A stretch of 64,000 nucleotides of DNA from Ailanthus altissimus (taxonomy: Eukaryota > Streptophyta > Magnoliopsida > Sapindales > Simaroubaceae), in contig OX327684.1 of the NCBI GenBank assembly GCA_946807835.1, positions 14,594,501 to 14,658,500 on the forward strand, written 5' to 3'. Positions 10,366 to 21,929 of this stretch are shown here, piece after piece. The stretch's first letter is position 1, and each line of letters starts with the position of its first letter. The translations under genes were made by a program, and so were the position numbers. Below the pieces are notes generated by a model. The model had not been told where the DNA came from, made no database searches, and worked only from the letters and a program-made list of their open reading frames with translations.

Positions 10366-11793
10366 TGATGGGTGCAAAGTAGACATATATTTAAAACCTC
10401 AAATTATCTTTGGAATTGTTCATTTTTGAGTGATTCCAGAACTATTTATGCTTTGAATATTGTTTTTATAGGGTTGAGGCATTATGAGAGGGGAAAGGAT
10501 GAAATTAGAGCAAAAAGGGCAAGAATTTTAGAAATAAGATGAATGCCCTAGTGTTCATCATAGGAAGCCTCAACGTTCATGAATGTAGCAGTGTTAAGGT
10601 TGTTGAATGCTGTAGTACAATTTCCAGAACCTCTACTATTTGAGCCAAACAAGAAAATGCCCTAGCATTTAAAGAAAACACGACAGTGTTGAAAATGCCT
10701 CAGTTTGAAGAAGAAAAATGTTGCGGCGTTAAGGCAATAAATGAGAGAATGCTACAACGTTTAAAAAATAATGCTACTATGTTGAGCCATATTTTGGAAC
10801 TATAAAATCTTGACTTTTGGAACTCATAGGAGGTTTTACCCAACCCCATCTTGCCTCTAACCTAACCTTAGCTCGGTCCTGACCTAGAAATCATTCTCAT
10901 ATTGTGTAATAACAACATTTAAAGCTATTTTGGATGGGGATTACATAATCAAGAGCATTTTGGATAACTATGGGAGGATTCAACCAAGCTCAAGGATTGA
11001 TTGAAAGCCTTCTTATCTTCATGAACAGTTTGGATTGGTGGTATCATATTTTACTATTATTATTTAACCATTAAACTCTTATTATGTTGATGTAATTCTA
11101 TTATCTAGGGTTATAATCTTGAACTCAATATGTATACTTGATTGGTTTAATCCCATTATTATAAACTCAGTTATTTATTCAATTGGTTTGTTATTAATAC
11201 TTTCAATATGCTAGGAATAGTTTGGATGGGGAACATTTAGACAAACTTTGGAAAAGCATCCTAGTATTTAGACATAGACAAATTGATACATGATTGTGGA
11301 GTAGTTATAAATTTCGAATTAGCATAGGAATATACATAATTAGCGTGTATGGTCAATACAACTTGTTTATAATGAACATTGATTTATTTGAATTATCATA
11401 GCAATATAGGATTTGGTAGATTAAGTATAATTGCTTGACCATCGAAAAAGGCTTGCAATGAAGTTTTTGTTATGGCCAATAATTGAATTAAGGGAGTAAT
11501 AATTGGGATAAAAAAATTATATTGAGGGATAATTATAATCCTAATATTCTTTATGTAGTCATTGTACTTCATTGTTTGCATAATTAGGGTTGATTAATAT
11601 TAGTAGTGTTTTAGCTTTAATATAAATAAATTGACTTAACATTTGTCTGGATAAAAGCAAAGAGACACAATTTTAGTATTTGGTTGAGAATATGCACAAA
11701 TTTCTCATGAGATTGACACTTTACTCAATATTCTATTACTTGTTTATGATAGCGTGCATTTACAGTTAGCACAAACATCGCAATATTAGAGCA
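10366..11793 (+). repeat. GYP-2 5' LTR
   Basis: From TGATGGGTGC to ...ATTAGAGCA, 1428 bp. A block of degenerate 'gcc-agtgttc / gccacaacgttt' words at 10540-10790 precedes a TATAAAAT at 10801. The primer site follows the LTR within 7 bp, fixing this as the 5' copy. It matches 18013-21929 in order once the three insertions there are removed. Confidence 0.85.
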
Positions 11794-11799
11794 AGTTTT

Positions 11800-11817
11800 T
11801 GGCGCCGTTGCCTGAGA
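11800..11817 (+). promoter_or_regulatory. Primer-binding site, tRNA-Asp type
   Basis: tggcgccgttgcctgaga matches the 3' end complement of plant tRNA-Asp (TGGCGCCGTTGCC), the usual primer of Athila and Tat gypsy elements. It confirms the lineage and the plus orientation of GYP-2. Confidence 0.9.
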
Positions 11818-11959
11818 ATATATTTATTCTTTCCAATACTAATACTATCTTGTTTTTACTTTAGATATATCTTTGTATAGTTACTTTTCATTTGTTTTTG
11901 TATAGTTACTATTTTACTTGTTTTGATTTTCATTTTTCAATTTATTTGATTCATTCTTA

Positions 11960-14900
11960 ATGGCGGAACAATACCAAGTTGAAACACAAAGCCTTTTGTG
12001 AGATTTCTCTGTCCTACAAGTAAGCGACATACAATCTAGCATTCAAAACCCTTCCATAGATGTCGATTACTTTAAAATTTAGTCGAAGATGATTCAAATG
12101 ATAAAGACTTTAGAACAATTTAGTGGTTTGCCAAATGATGATCCTAAAGAGCATATCGAATTGTTTTTAGAAAAATGTAATTTTTTCCAATACAATAGAG
12201 TTTCAAATGATGCAATACGACTTCAACTATTCTCTTTTTCACTTCGACATAGAGTAAAGATTTGGCTAAGATCGTTACCATTAGGGTCTATTATAACTAT
12301 TGGGATTTATGCTTACGTATTATTCATATATGTATTTATTTTGTATTTATACAATCATCATTTTATTAAATCATATTTATTTTTATTATATGGTAAGATG
12401 CTTGTTACATTTCAGATATTATATGATCAAAAGGAGTTTAGATTGATGCTAAAAGTTAGCAATGCTAAGAGTTATAAGTGTTAAGAGTTAATAGTGCTAA
12501 GAGTTAACAAGTTATGAAAGTTAGCAAATTCTAAGGAGTTAGAACCTTATCTAAATTAGGACAAAGACCTGAAGTATATATTAGTAATGATATAGTTGTA
12601 AAGAATTGCAAATGATGCTAGAAAATGTCATTATGCAAATATGTTCTTAAACGCTAGGTTCTTGATCTCATTTTACCGATGCAAGTCTAACGGTGAAGCT
12701 ATTAATCTAAGATCAGTGTATGTCTATATCTGGATTTTTTAGATGGTTAATCTTAGCAAACCATGAGCTTAGTGGAAGTTCGTATAGGCATACTGGTATT
12801 CAGTGAGGATTGGATATTGAATAGACTTATAAGAACCTCCAATAGACATTCCAAAACATCGTCAATGGAGGGTCTTCTTGAGTTGAGTAGTATTCGTGAT
12901 CCTTTGACCTTAGCGCCATGGTGGAATTGTGAGTGATCCACCATACTTTAGCTCCACACATGTCAAAAACCTTTCATGGTCTCACTGTTGGGTGTTACTG
13001 GGTATGGTATAATGCTTAGGGTGTTAATTGTGCGTAGATACAGGATCCGTCAACTCATTTGGGTGAGTTGTATATCCCGATGTTCTAAGATTGTATTTCA
13101 AAAAGTCTTGTAGCTATAAAAAATTATACTCATAAAAGAGTTTTTCTTTAGGGATAAATAATATCGTAAAAGTGTTTGCAGATATTATTTATTGAAATAC
13201 AAATCTAGAGATAAGTTTAAGGTCAAGCATATAGAGATTTGATAATAATTTATGTTTATGCTTTTCCAGGATATAAGTGACGGAAGGATTATACAAATAT
13301 GTTATAACCTCAACTTGTATGGTTTAATGCACTGCATTGTAATATCCATAATATATGCGTGGGGCATCGGTCACAAACATATGGAGGAGTTTCATATGAC
13401 AAATCGGGCATGGACTTAGAGAGTCTCAAAATATGAAGTGTACCTGTTGTGCACGGGGGTAACATATTAGATTGAACAGTTCAGTCTAAGAAATTATAAC
13501 AAACCGAAAATTTATTTTAGGGTTTTTCAGGATGTGCTGTTATCAAGACTTAACTATTAAGTGCATCACTTAATTAGTTAACAAGAGTTTGTCAACCAAT
13601 ATAATGTTGACAAGTGGCACAATTTGGTCAATGAATTATTTTTATCTTAAATTGACTAATTAACCTTACTAGTAAAAATAAGTAAGGTAAGAGTAATTAT
13701 TCAAAATTATTTTAAATAATTAAATTAATTATTATTAGATAATATTATGCAAATGGGGTATATGCATTTATGGCAATAGGCCAAATATATATAATGTAGA
13801 AATGTCTTTTTGTTTATCATTAATAAAAGGATAAGATGACAATGACCTTATTTACCTAATAAGAGGCCATATGTTGCCCATTGTGTCAAATAATTTGTTG
13901 AGAAAGGGCCATTGAGGTGGGTAGAGCACATGTGTTTGTTTTTCAAGTGGACAAAACAAAAAGAAAAAGAAGTGCTCATTGATTCACACATTTTTGTGAT
14001 ATAAAAGAAATAAGTGAGAATTGTGAAAGTATTCTTTGAGTATTCTATGCAAAAGTTATAAAAGATAAAAGAGGAAAATAAACCATTCATCTCATATCTA
14101 CTTAGAAATAAACACTATTAGAATCAAAGTGTATAACTGTTAAACACTTATTGTTGGAATATTTTGGAGCTGCCATTTTAGCTTCACAATCCCACCAGAT
14201 TGTTGTGAACTAGAATTGTTCAACATTACACTTCAAGGTAAGCTTTACAATTGAAGATTGGAGTTCTTTGAAAAACTGAAAGCTACTTTCAATTTTGGTA
14301 AGTATTCCTTAACTTATAAATTAGTATAATTGATATACTTGGATATATATATGTAATATATGTATATGATTATACTAGATTAGGTGTAATTTGTATATGA
14401 TACTTTCGTTGCGTCTCATAGAATTTTAAAATTATACATACACTCAATCTATCACACATTCACCTAATAACAACATGGGCTGAATTAGTTCAGAAATGTT
14501 TTGTAAAATATTTTCCACTGGCTAAGAAAACAATGATGAGGAATGATGATAAATCATTGCATTAGACTTGGGAGAGATTTAATAAGTTGCTAAGAAAATA
14601 TCCACACTATGGTATTCCAAAATGATTAGTTGTGAAAACCTTTTATAATAGGTTACTTGAGCATTTGAAGATAGTAATTAATACTGAAGTAAGGGGTACA
14701 ATAATGAACAAGTTTGTTGATGAGGCTTATGACTTATTAGAGGAGATGGCCTTTAATGATTCTCAATGGGAAACTGAGAGTATTGCTTCAATTGAGAAGA
14801 GGAGAAAATATGTCACTTATGATTTTTGTAGTGATAGCCACCAAAATGGTCAATACATGGAAACTACATAATACATGGGACATTATCATTGGTAGTAGCA

Positions 14901-15327
14901 CATCTTTAGCTCTAATGTCTATAATTCAGAATGAAAGGATTATAAAAATATTTCTTAGAGTGGTCACCAAGAATAAACTTCAAGGTAAGTGAGTCATCCT
15001 CAGCCTTTAACAGAAAATTAGTTGTAGCACGAGAAAAATTCCACCTTAGATGTGTTCATACAAAGCATGGAGGATGCATATGCTCTAATCTTCTTCTCTG
15101 CAAACTGTAGAGACTCAAGTTGAACAAATTATAGACACTAGCTATAATCATCCTCCAAAAGCATTGCCTAGAAACAAAGAGATCAAATCTATGGAAAATC
15201 TTAAAGACTGTAAGACAGTCGCTGTAGAAGGCAGAATAAAGCATCCTGCAATTATTGACTTAGCCAAATTATATGATGATCATCATATGGATGAAGTGAA
15301 AATTGAGGAAAAAGAGAAAGCATAAGA
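11960..15327 (+). pseudogene. GYP-2 gag, interrupted by a solo copia LTR
   Basis: ATG at 11960 opens the frame that holds the retrotransposon gag domain (FSGLPNDDPKEHIELFLEKC, then DAIRLQLFSFSLRHRVKIWL). Stops fall at 11999 and 12080. The frame stops at the LTR insertion after 12297 and resumes exactly in register at 14467 (ITTWAELVQKC...). It then reaches the knuckle region YDFCSDSH, where the first and last zinc ligands are Tyr. A TQVEQIID linker at 15110-15327 corresponds to the QVGQLA linker of GYP-1. Further stops lie near 14561, 14625 and 14869. Gag would build the particle. This copy is inactive. Confidence 0.8.
12298..14466 (+). repeat. Solo copia LTR inside gag, TSD ATAAC
   Basis: A 2169-bp insertion starts TATTGGGATTTATGCTTACG and ends ...ACATTCACCTA. 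It is flanked by ATAAC at 12293-12297 and 14467-14471. Removing it with one duplication restores the gag codons for GSIITTW. Its interior matches the COP-1 and COP-2 LTRs ('gtcctttgacc', 'gtgatccacc', 'gggtgttactgggtat'). It is a solo LTR left by LTR-LTR recombination of a full element. Confidence 0.9.
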
Positions 15328-15657
15328 AGAATAATAAGAAGAATAAAAAGAAGAAGAAGAAGAAGAAGAAGAAGAAGAAGAAGAAGAAGAAGAAGAAGAA
15401 GAAGAAGAAGAAGGAAGAAGAAGAAGAAGAAGAAGAAGAAGGAAGAAGAAGAAGAAGAAGAAGAAGAAGGCTTTATAAGTCATTGCAATCCACCACTTCC
15501 ACCACCCAAGAAGATGGCTTTCTAAGTCATTATAATCCACCACTTTCACCACCTAAGAGATTTGAAGAAGAAGAAGAAGAAGAAGAAGAAGAAGAAGAAG
15601 AAGAAGAAGAAGGCTTTCTAAATCATTGCATTCCACTACTTTCACCACTCAAGAGAC
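15325..15657 (+). repeat. GAA-repeat expansions alternating with a 47-bp minisatellite
   Basis: Two (GAA)n tracts (about 15325-15468 and 15566-15611) alternate with three copies of a ggctttctaagtcatt...ccaccactttcaccacc unit starting near 15469, 15515 and 15611. In one frame it encodes poly-Glu blocks separated by GFLSHYNPPLSPPKR-like segments. It sits where GYP-1 has the linker and protease, so slippage growth and domain loss occurred at one place. The long poly-Lys or poly-Ser open frames here are repeat artefacts. Confidence 0.85.
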
Positions 15658-15876
15658 ATCAAAAGGAGAACCCTAATCTGCAAATTTCCAAGAATTATTC
15701 CTATAGTTTTTAGATTGACATAGTAAATCCAGATGAAGCACTGTCGTATTTGCACTAAAATGATAAAAGCCTTATAACCCTAAGCTTATAAAAAGGGATT
15801 GTTGTACAAAATAAAGACAAAGAAGCAGAAAGAAAAGATTAAGAAGAAACTAGTATAAATCGGCCAATAGGGTTCA

Positions 15877-16119
15877 GTCTTCCAATCTAAGATTAAAGTA
15901 TTTTTGGGAAGGTTCAAAGTAAAATGGTCAGAAATATTTCTTAAAGATTTTCTCATAGAGCTATAGAAGTCAAAGAAAAATAATGTTAACACTCGAAGGC
16001 ATTGACTTAAGTTCCATAAAAAAGATGTCTTAGACATGCAGTTTGATCTACCATGAGTGAAGAAGCAAGGTGTTAAACTGATGACGTTAAATAAAGTATT
16101 GCTTGGGAGGCAACCCAAG
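15877..16119 (+). pseudogene. GYP-2 basic tail plus conserved hairpin
   Basis: Reading from about 15877, the frame gives QSKIKVFLGRFKVKW, a Lys-rich stretch (KSKKNNV) and an end FDLP before the stop. This matches GYP-1 (SKIKVF...FDPP) and GYP-3 (SKIKVF...FDPL). The GTTAAACTGATGACGTTAAA block and the hairpin cttgggaggcaacccaag (16102-16119) follow directly. Two in-frame stops make this copy non-functional. The motif order is nonetheless the same as in GYP-1. Confidence 0.7.
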
Positions 16120-18012
16120 GTATATTGTATTTGTTTTAAGTCTATTTGTTTAATTAAACTTGTATTTGTTTCTAGTGTGTGTTAAGGACATAGACAAGGA
16201 AAAATTTGAGCCAACGACGCTGCGTTCTAATAAAGAACGCCTTAACATCACCTCCCGAGCAGTTTTAGAAATTTCAGACCATTTCAATATTGGGGCATCC
16301 AAATGCAAATGCCTCAATGTCAAACTAAATGCTAGGGCCATCACAAGCATAGCGCCCTTGCATTTCAAATGCCATCAACATTGGGGTATTCACATTTTTA
16401 ACACCCCAGTGTTCATGCAAAAATGATCAACACCTCTACGTTATAAGGAGAATGTCATGGTGTTCACATTAAAAACATAGGTATGAGGATCGGGCTAACT
16501 TGGGATTTGATCTTACAAATCTTATAGATGCCTGAGATAGCATTTCATAAATCAATGAAGCTTTTCAGTTTTAATTTTCTTTTTCCCTGCCACAAGGACC
16601 ATGCCATATTTTTCGCTAGGGTGTGGAAATACTTATTATTTTGTGCTTAGCTTACCTTTTATCCTTATTTATGTTGCTTTATGTTTATTTTATTACTTTT
16701 GTTTTTATATTTGTTATCTTTTGTCTTAGGCTTTTATAGTTAAGGAAGAAAAGAATTAGTAATACGACTTGATTTTCACGCAAAACTTTTTTTGTGTTAT
16801 CTATTGCTATGTCTTTCTTGTGTTGGGTTGAGATGTTAATTGCTAGTCTATGATAAGAAACTTAACTGTAAATTTTTTTTTCAACTCTCTAGGAAACAAT
16901 AGGTACCTTAAATAATTATGCACCAGTACTTAGATAGATTTTGACTTTGTTATTGATCACCAATTTTTGATCACGTGAATCAAGCATGTGTGTGTGTAAT
17001 TCTTACTTAGAAATGCTTATGCTAAAGTAGTACACTACAATATAGATGAATAGACAGATATTCTAGAACTTGTTAATTATGACTTGAAGCAATCTTAGGA
17101 AACACATTAATAGGAAAAAGAAAATTAGGCCATCTTTAGACCGTTTGAGCTTTTTAGTCTACCCTTAGTTTAATTAACCCCTAATCACCCTATTGAGCCC
17201 TCTTTTTTGAATAACCACATTATAATTCTAAATCTTGAGTTTAAGTACCATAGAAATGTGTTGAATTAGATTGTATAAAAGAGAAAAACAACAAAAATGA
17301 GTAAGCGCAACATTAAGTTTAGGGGAGTTGTACTTAGTTTATTATACAAATAAAATAAAATAAAAAAAGAAGAAAGAATATATATATGTATATATAAAGA
17401 AGAAAAACAAAAGAAGAGAATCAATAAGTAGTTGAAGTTGGGTAAAAATATAAGTTTGGTGGTATTTAAATCAAGTGTAGGAAGTTTAAGTGGTAGCCAA
17501 GGGGACTTAGTATTCATGGTGTAAATTAAATCAATTTTTTTTTTCCCAAAATAATCTACCTTGACCTTAACCTACATTGCAAGCTAATAAAAGACCTAAT
17601 AGATCCCTAAACATGTGTATTTCTACATTACTAGAGAGTTGTATTAGAAACAAGCTTATGGCAGTGTTTTGTGCTTAAAAATATATCGAGACACCTATGT
17701 TTTTGTACATCTTGAGCACTTGAGCTAATTTTGGTAAAATTCAATTACTTGATTATTTTGCACACACATAAGGTTGATCACTTATAGGGAAGAATGAAAG
17801 TACTTATTGGTGGTGTTTATGAATTGTTTAGAATATTTATTAATTCAGAAAGAATTAAAGAATAGGTGAAATAGTCTTTGAGACAATGGTATGATCATCA
17901 AATTAAATCCAACTATATATTTTTTTCATATGTTTTGAATTCTTTTTGTTTTCTTTTAAATTTTTATTTTCGTGTCGCTTGAGGACGAGTAGTTGTCTAA
18001 GTTTGGAGTATT
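16120..18012 (+). other. GYP-2 3' untranslated region and polypurine tract
   Basis: No coding domain. It contains 'gctagtctatgataagaaa', 'aggccatctttagaccg' and 'gcttgaggacgagtag' in the same order as GYP-1, and ends with the purine tract aagtttggagtatt at 17999-18012. A block at 16200-16440 carries 'gcccttgcatttcaaatgcc' and 'aacaccccagtgttcatgc' words resembling those of the U3 block. Confidence 0.6.
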
Positions 18013-18733
18013 TGATGGGTGCAAAATAGACATATATTTAAGACCTTAAATTATCTTAGTTTCGTTTTTGAGTGACTCCAAGACTATTTATGCTTCGAAT
18101 GTTGTTTTTACAGGATTGACATCATGAGAAGGGAAAGGATGAAGTTGGATCAAAAATGACAAGAACTCAAGAAATGAGATGAACGCCACAAATTTATCAT
18201 AAAAAGCCTTATCGTTTATGAGCTATGATGAATGCCGCATTATTGAGGTTGTTGAACATCGTGGCGCAATTTCAAACCTTAGTCATTTGAGCCAAACAAG
18301 AGAACGCCCCAGTGTCTAAAAGAAACATGTCAGCTTGAGAACACCTTCGTGTTGAAGAAGAAGAAAGCTACGGAGTTATGGCAATAAATATGAAAACAAT
18401 CCAATGTTGACAAAATAATGCCGCAGCGGTGAGGCATATTCTGGAACTATAAAACTTGACTTTTAGAACCTATATGAGATTTTAGCTAGCCCCATCTTGC
18501 CCTTAACCTAACCTTAACTCAGTCCTAACCCAAAAACTATCCCTGTATTGTCTAATAACAACATTTAAAGTTATTTTAAAGGGAAATTACACATTCAAGA
18601 GCATTTTTGCTAACTATTGAAGAATTCAACAAAGCTCAAAGATTGATTGGAAGCCCTCTTGTCTTCATAAATTCGGTTTGGATTAGTTGTATCATGTTAT
18701 GTTTTTTTATTGTTATTTAGCCATTAAACTCTT

Positions 18734-19205
18734 GAAATGGTCTCTTTGTCGGTAACAAATTATAGTGGCCCGTTTCAAAGACCCTTACACTATTTCCATT
18801 CTTCGGTTATGTATGGAAAGATAGAAATAAAATTCTCGACTAATGGCTCGGAAGGATAGGTATTTTTGGCTAGAAACGCTAACCTAATGGCTGACTCTGT
18901 GCTTTGCTTCGCTTTATAGAAGAGAGAGACTTGGTCTTGAGAGTGAAAAGCAAGCGCAAGCGATAGAAAGGATAGTCCTTCGCGCGTTCGCGCGAACTAC
19001 TAAAAAATGGTCATTCCGCCGAGATGGCCCTCTTTTTTTGTTTTGTTTGTTCACCGTGGCACGAAATCATGAAGAAACTGGAATAACTATAACTCAAAAA
19101 GAGAGTGGCGCCTAGCCGTTGAGAGCCCTCGGTAAACAAAAGCCTACATAGCAGTTCCAATGCTACGCCTTGAACCACTTGGCCATCTCTCCTACATAAT
19201 AATTA
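18734..19205. other. Organellar (probably mitochondrial) DNA insert
   Basis: About 470 bp has no counterpart in the 5' LTR. Its composition differs sharply from the surroundings (for example 'ccttcgcgcgttcgcgcg', a CpG-rich palindrome, and 'aagcgcaagcgatagaaagg'). It ends in a piece of plastid-type tRNA-Ser(GGA). Plant mitochondrial genomes commonly carry plastid-derived trnS-GGA, so a nuclear insert of mitochondrial DNA is the simplest reading. A direct plastid origin is not excluded. The insertion point is clean on the left ('actctt|gaaatgg') and blurred by a few bases on the right. Confidence 0.65.
19125..19192 (-). pseudogene. Truncated plastid-type tRNA-Ser(GGA)
   Basis: Read on the minus strand from 19192: the acceptor 5' strand GGAGAGA, D-arm GCCAAGTGGTTCAAGGC, anticodon stem TAGCA/TGCTA around loop TTGGAAC (anticodon GGA), and the long variable arm ending ACCGAGGG. 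The T-loop and the 3' acceptor strand are missing: after 19125 the sequence switches to unrelated DNA. Such a molecule cannot be a functional tRNA. Confidence 0.8.
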
Positions 19206-19248
19206 TGATCGATAATATTGATGTAATTCTATTTTCTAGGGTTATAGT

Positions 19249-21299
19249 TATTAGGGTTGTGCCTACGTACCATCCCAGTTTTGTATGAATATTTGATATT
19301 TATACATAGTATATTTTGTTATATCGCTAATTATCTTTTAATTATATGGTTTAATATTTGTTACGTGACTGACTCTGTATTATCTGAAAGAGTTCGGATA
19401 CGATCTAAAGGAGTTTAGACTAGTACTGAGAGTTAGAAAATATTCTAAGAGTTAGAACATTGTCTGTAATAGGATAAAGGCCTCAGAATATGGTAATAAT
19501 GATATAGTTGCAAGAGTTGCAATAGGTTGTTAGGATGTGTCATTATGCAAGCATGTTCTCAAATACATAGTTCCTGTTCTATTCCTACGAACGTAGGTCT
19601 ATTGGTAGATTTTATTAATATACATAAATCAGTGTGTGTCTATATCTGTAAGGTAGAGTTGGTTGTTCATAGCCAACTAGGATCTTAGAGATTGTATAGG
19701 CATACAGGTATTCAGTTAGGACTACGTACTGAACAAACTCATAAGGACCCCAATAGACATCCAATGCTGCTGTCAATGGAAGGTCCTCTTGAGTTGATTA
19801 GTATATGTAGTCCTTTGACCTGAGCACCATTGTGGGCTTATGAGTGATCCACTATGCTTTGGTTACACGCATGTTAGAGACCTTTCATAGTTTGACTGCT
19901 GGGTGTCGCTGGGTATAGTCTGATGCTTATGGAGTCCAGTGCATGCAGATATGGGATCCATCAGCTCTCATAGGGAGTGATATATCTAGATGCTCCAAGA
20001 TAGTATCTCAAGAAAGTCTTATGGCCGTAAGCAGTTAACCCGGAAAGGTGTTTCTATGGGGTTAAACAATATGGCAAAGAGTTTGCTTTTATTGTACAAT
20101 TGAGATACCATTCTAGAGATAGGTTTATGGATGAGCATATGAAAATTTGACGGTGTGGATCTATGTCCCCACACATCCAAGATATATATAATGGAAGGAC
20201 TATACGTATGTTGTAACCTTAACTTGTATGGTTTAAAGAGCCGATTTGTAATATTCGTGACGTGTGCATGGGGCATGGCTCACGGACTTATGGAATAGTT
20301 CCATTTGAAAAATCGGGCGTGGACTTAGGGAGTCCTGCGATGTGGAGTGTACTTATTGTGCACTAGGGCAGAGTACTAGATTAAATTGTTTAATTCAGTA
20401 ATATTCAACATAACCACAAAAATAAGTACATATGCGTATTTAAGTGTTAAATACAATGATTAGTTAATAATTGTTATTCACTACTTATAAAATAACACGT
20501 GATACATTGTGGACCCTCGGTTAAGTTTACCCAAGTGTAGGATTCGGTGAGACCCTCTAGGGGATATACTTGGTAACTATGCATGAGGGGTAAAATGATC
20601 ATTTCACACTTTAATAATTTAAATATTAAATAATAAAAATATCTCTAATAAAATATATTATTTTATAATATTATATTAATAATAATATAATATATATATA
20701 ATGCATGATAAGTGTCATGCATTATATATAATATTATTTTTTTAGTTTTTTATTATTATTTTTTACCAACAATGCATGTTGTATTAATATTATATTGTAA
20801 TATTAATTTTTTAATGCAAATGGAGATATATGTGTGAAAGAAACGAAAATTGATGAAAAAAAGAGACTAAAATAAGTGTTATTTTTCTTTCATTTTCCGT
20901 TTATGCTCTTAAAAACAAAAGAGAAGCTATTGTTTCTTCTATTTTCATTTTTTTCATCGTAAGAGACAAGAGCAATAGATTAAGAACCGGCCATTGGGAT
21001 TAAGTGTTAATCCTACGTTGGGTTCAGGAGCTGCTGTTCTAGATTATCAAGCCCATCAAGTTGATAACTAGAACTGAGAACGAGTATAACTCTAGGCGGA
21101 CTTCGGAGCAAAACGTGTAAAATGTTACACGTACTGGTAATTTCTCAATTTTATCATTTATATATTAATTTGATTAATATATGATTTGTGTGTTAATTGT
21201 ATGTTTTATAATTCTGTTGCGCTAAAATATGTATTAGATGCGTATTTTACAATAACACACTAGCATATGCATACACTTGTACAGAGTTGATCCCCTACA
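19249..21299 (+). repeat. Solo copia LTR in the GYP-2 3' LTR
   Basis: 2051 bp from TATTAGGGTTGTGCC to ...CCCCTACA, flanked by ATAGT (19244-19248) and ATAAT (21300-21304). The intact 5' LTR reads gggttATAATcttg at this place, so the left copy has one substitution. Its end and internal boxes match the COP-1 LTRs. It contains an AT-rich inverted repeat at about 20690-20750 centred on 'gcatgataagtgtcatgc'. Confidence 0.85.
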
Positions 21300-21929
21300 A
21301 TAATCTTGAACTCAATAGGTGCATTTAATTGGTTTAATCCCATTATTATTAACTTATTTAGTTTTAATTGTTTTGTTATTAATTCTTTCAAGATACTAGG
21401 AATAGTGATTTGATTATTATGAAACGCTTAGATAAATTTGAAAAAGGCATCCTAGTTTTGAATTATGATAAGAATATACTTAATTGGCATGTATGATCAA
21501 TACAACTTGTTCGTAATGAGCATTGATTTATTCAAATTACTATAGAAATATAAGCCTTTGGTAGATTAATGTATAATTGCTTGACCATCAGAAGAGGCTT
21601 GCAATAAAGTTCATGTTATGACTAATAATTGAACTGAGGGAGTAATAATTTGGATAACAAAATTATATTGGGGGATAGTTATAGTCCAAATATTCTTCAT
21701 ATAGTGATTGCACTTAATTGTTTGCATAATTAGGGTTGATTAAGATTAGTAGTGTTTTAGCTTTAATATAAAGAAATCGAATTAATATTTATTTGGATAA
21801 AGGCAAGGAGACACAATTTTAGTACGCATAAATTCCTTATGGTTATGGGATTGGCACTTTACTCATCCTTCTATTATTTGTTTACGATAGCGTGCACTTG
21901 TGGTTAGGACACACATCGTAATCATTACA

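Larger units (their letters stand above)
10366..21929 (+). mobile_element. GYP-2: gag-bearing gypsy element with both LTRs
   Basis: 5' LTR (10366-11793), tRNA-Asp primer site, gag, a repeat-expanded linker, the conserved basic tail with hairpin, an untranslated region and a 3' LTR (18013-21929). Both LTRs begin TGATGGGTGCAAA and share their ends. Three insertions interrupt it: solo copia LTRs at 12298-14466 and 19249-21299, and organellar DNA at about 18734-19205. Without these the element is about 6.9 kb. No protease or polymerase domain was found. Flanks (tttga and ataat) do not form a duplication, so one boundary may have recombined. Confidence 0.85.
18013..21929 (+). repeat. GYP-2 3' LTR, interrupted twice
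   Basis: TGATGGGTGCAAAATAG at the start matches the 5' LTR. The TATA-like TATAAAA is at 18448-18454. Sequence breaks off at 'attaaactctt' (18733), where organellar DNA enters. It resumes for about 45 bp ('ttgatgtaattctattttctagggttat') and is broken again by a solo copia LTR (19249-21299). It then continues from ataatcttgaactcaa to about 21929. Net length is close to the 5' LTR. Confidence 0.8.

Noticed and set aside
12298..12484. Extension of the GYP-2 gag open frame to 12484 with a hydrophobic, membrane-like tail
   Set aside because: The hydrophobic residues are translated copia LTR sequence. The true gag continues at 14467 after the solo LTR.
15283..15713. Long open frames of poly-Lys/Glu and, on the minus strand, poly-Ser/Phe
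   Set aside because: Produced by the GAA repeat tracts in all frames. No domain is present, and the gag frame has stops at both sides.
19125..19192. Functional nuclear tRNA gene
   Set aside because: The T-loop and 3' acceptor strand are absent, and it is of plastid type (tRNA-Ser GGA) within an organellar insert.
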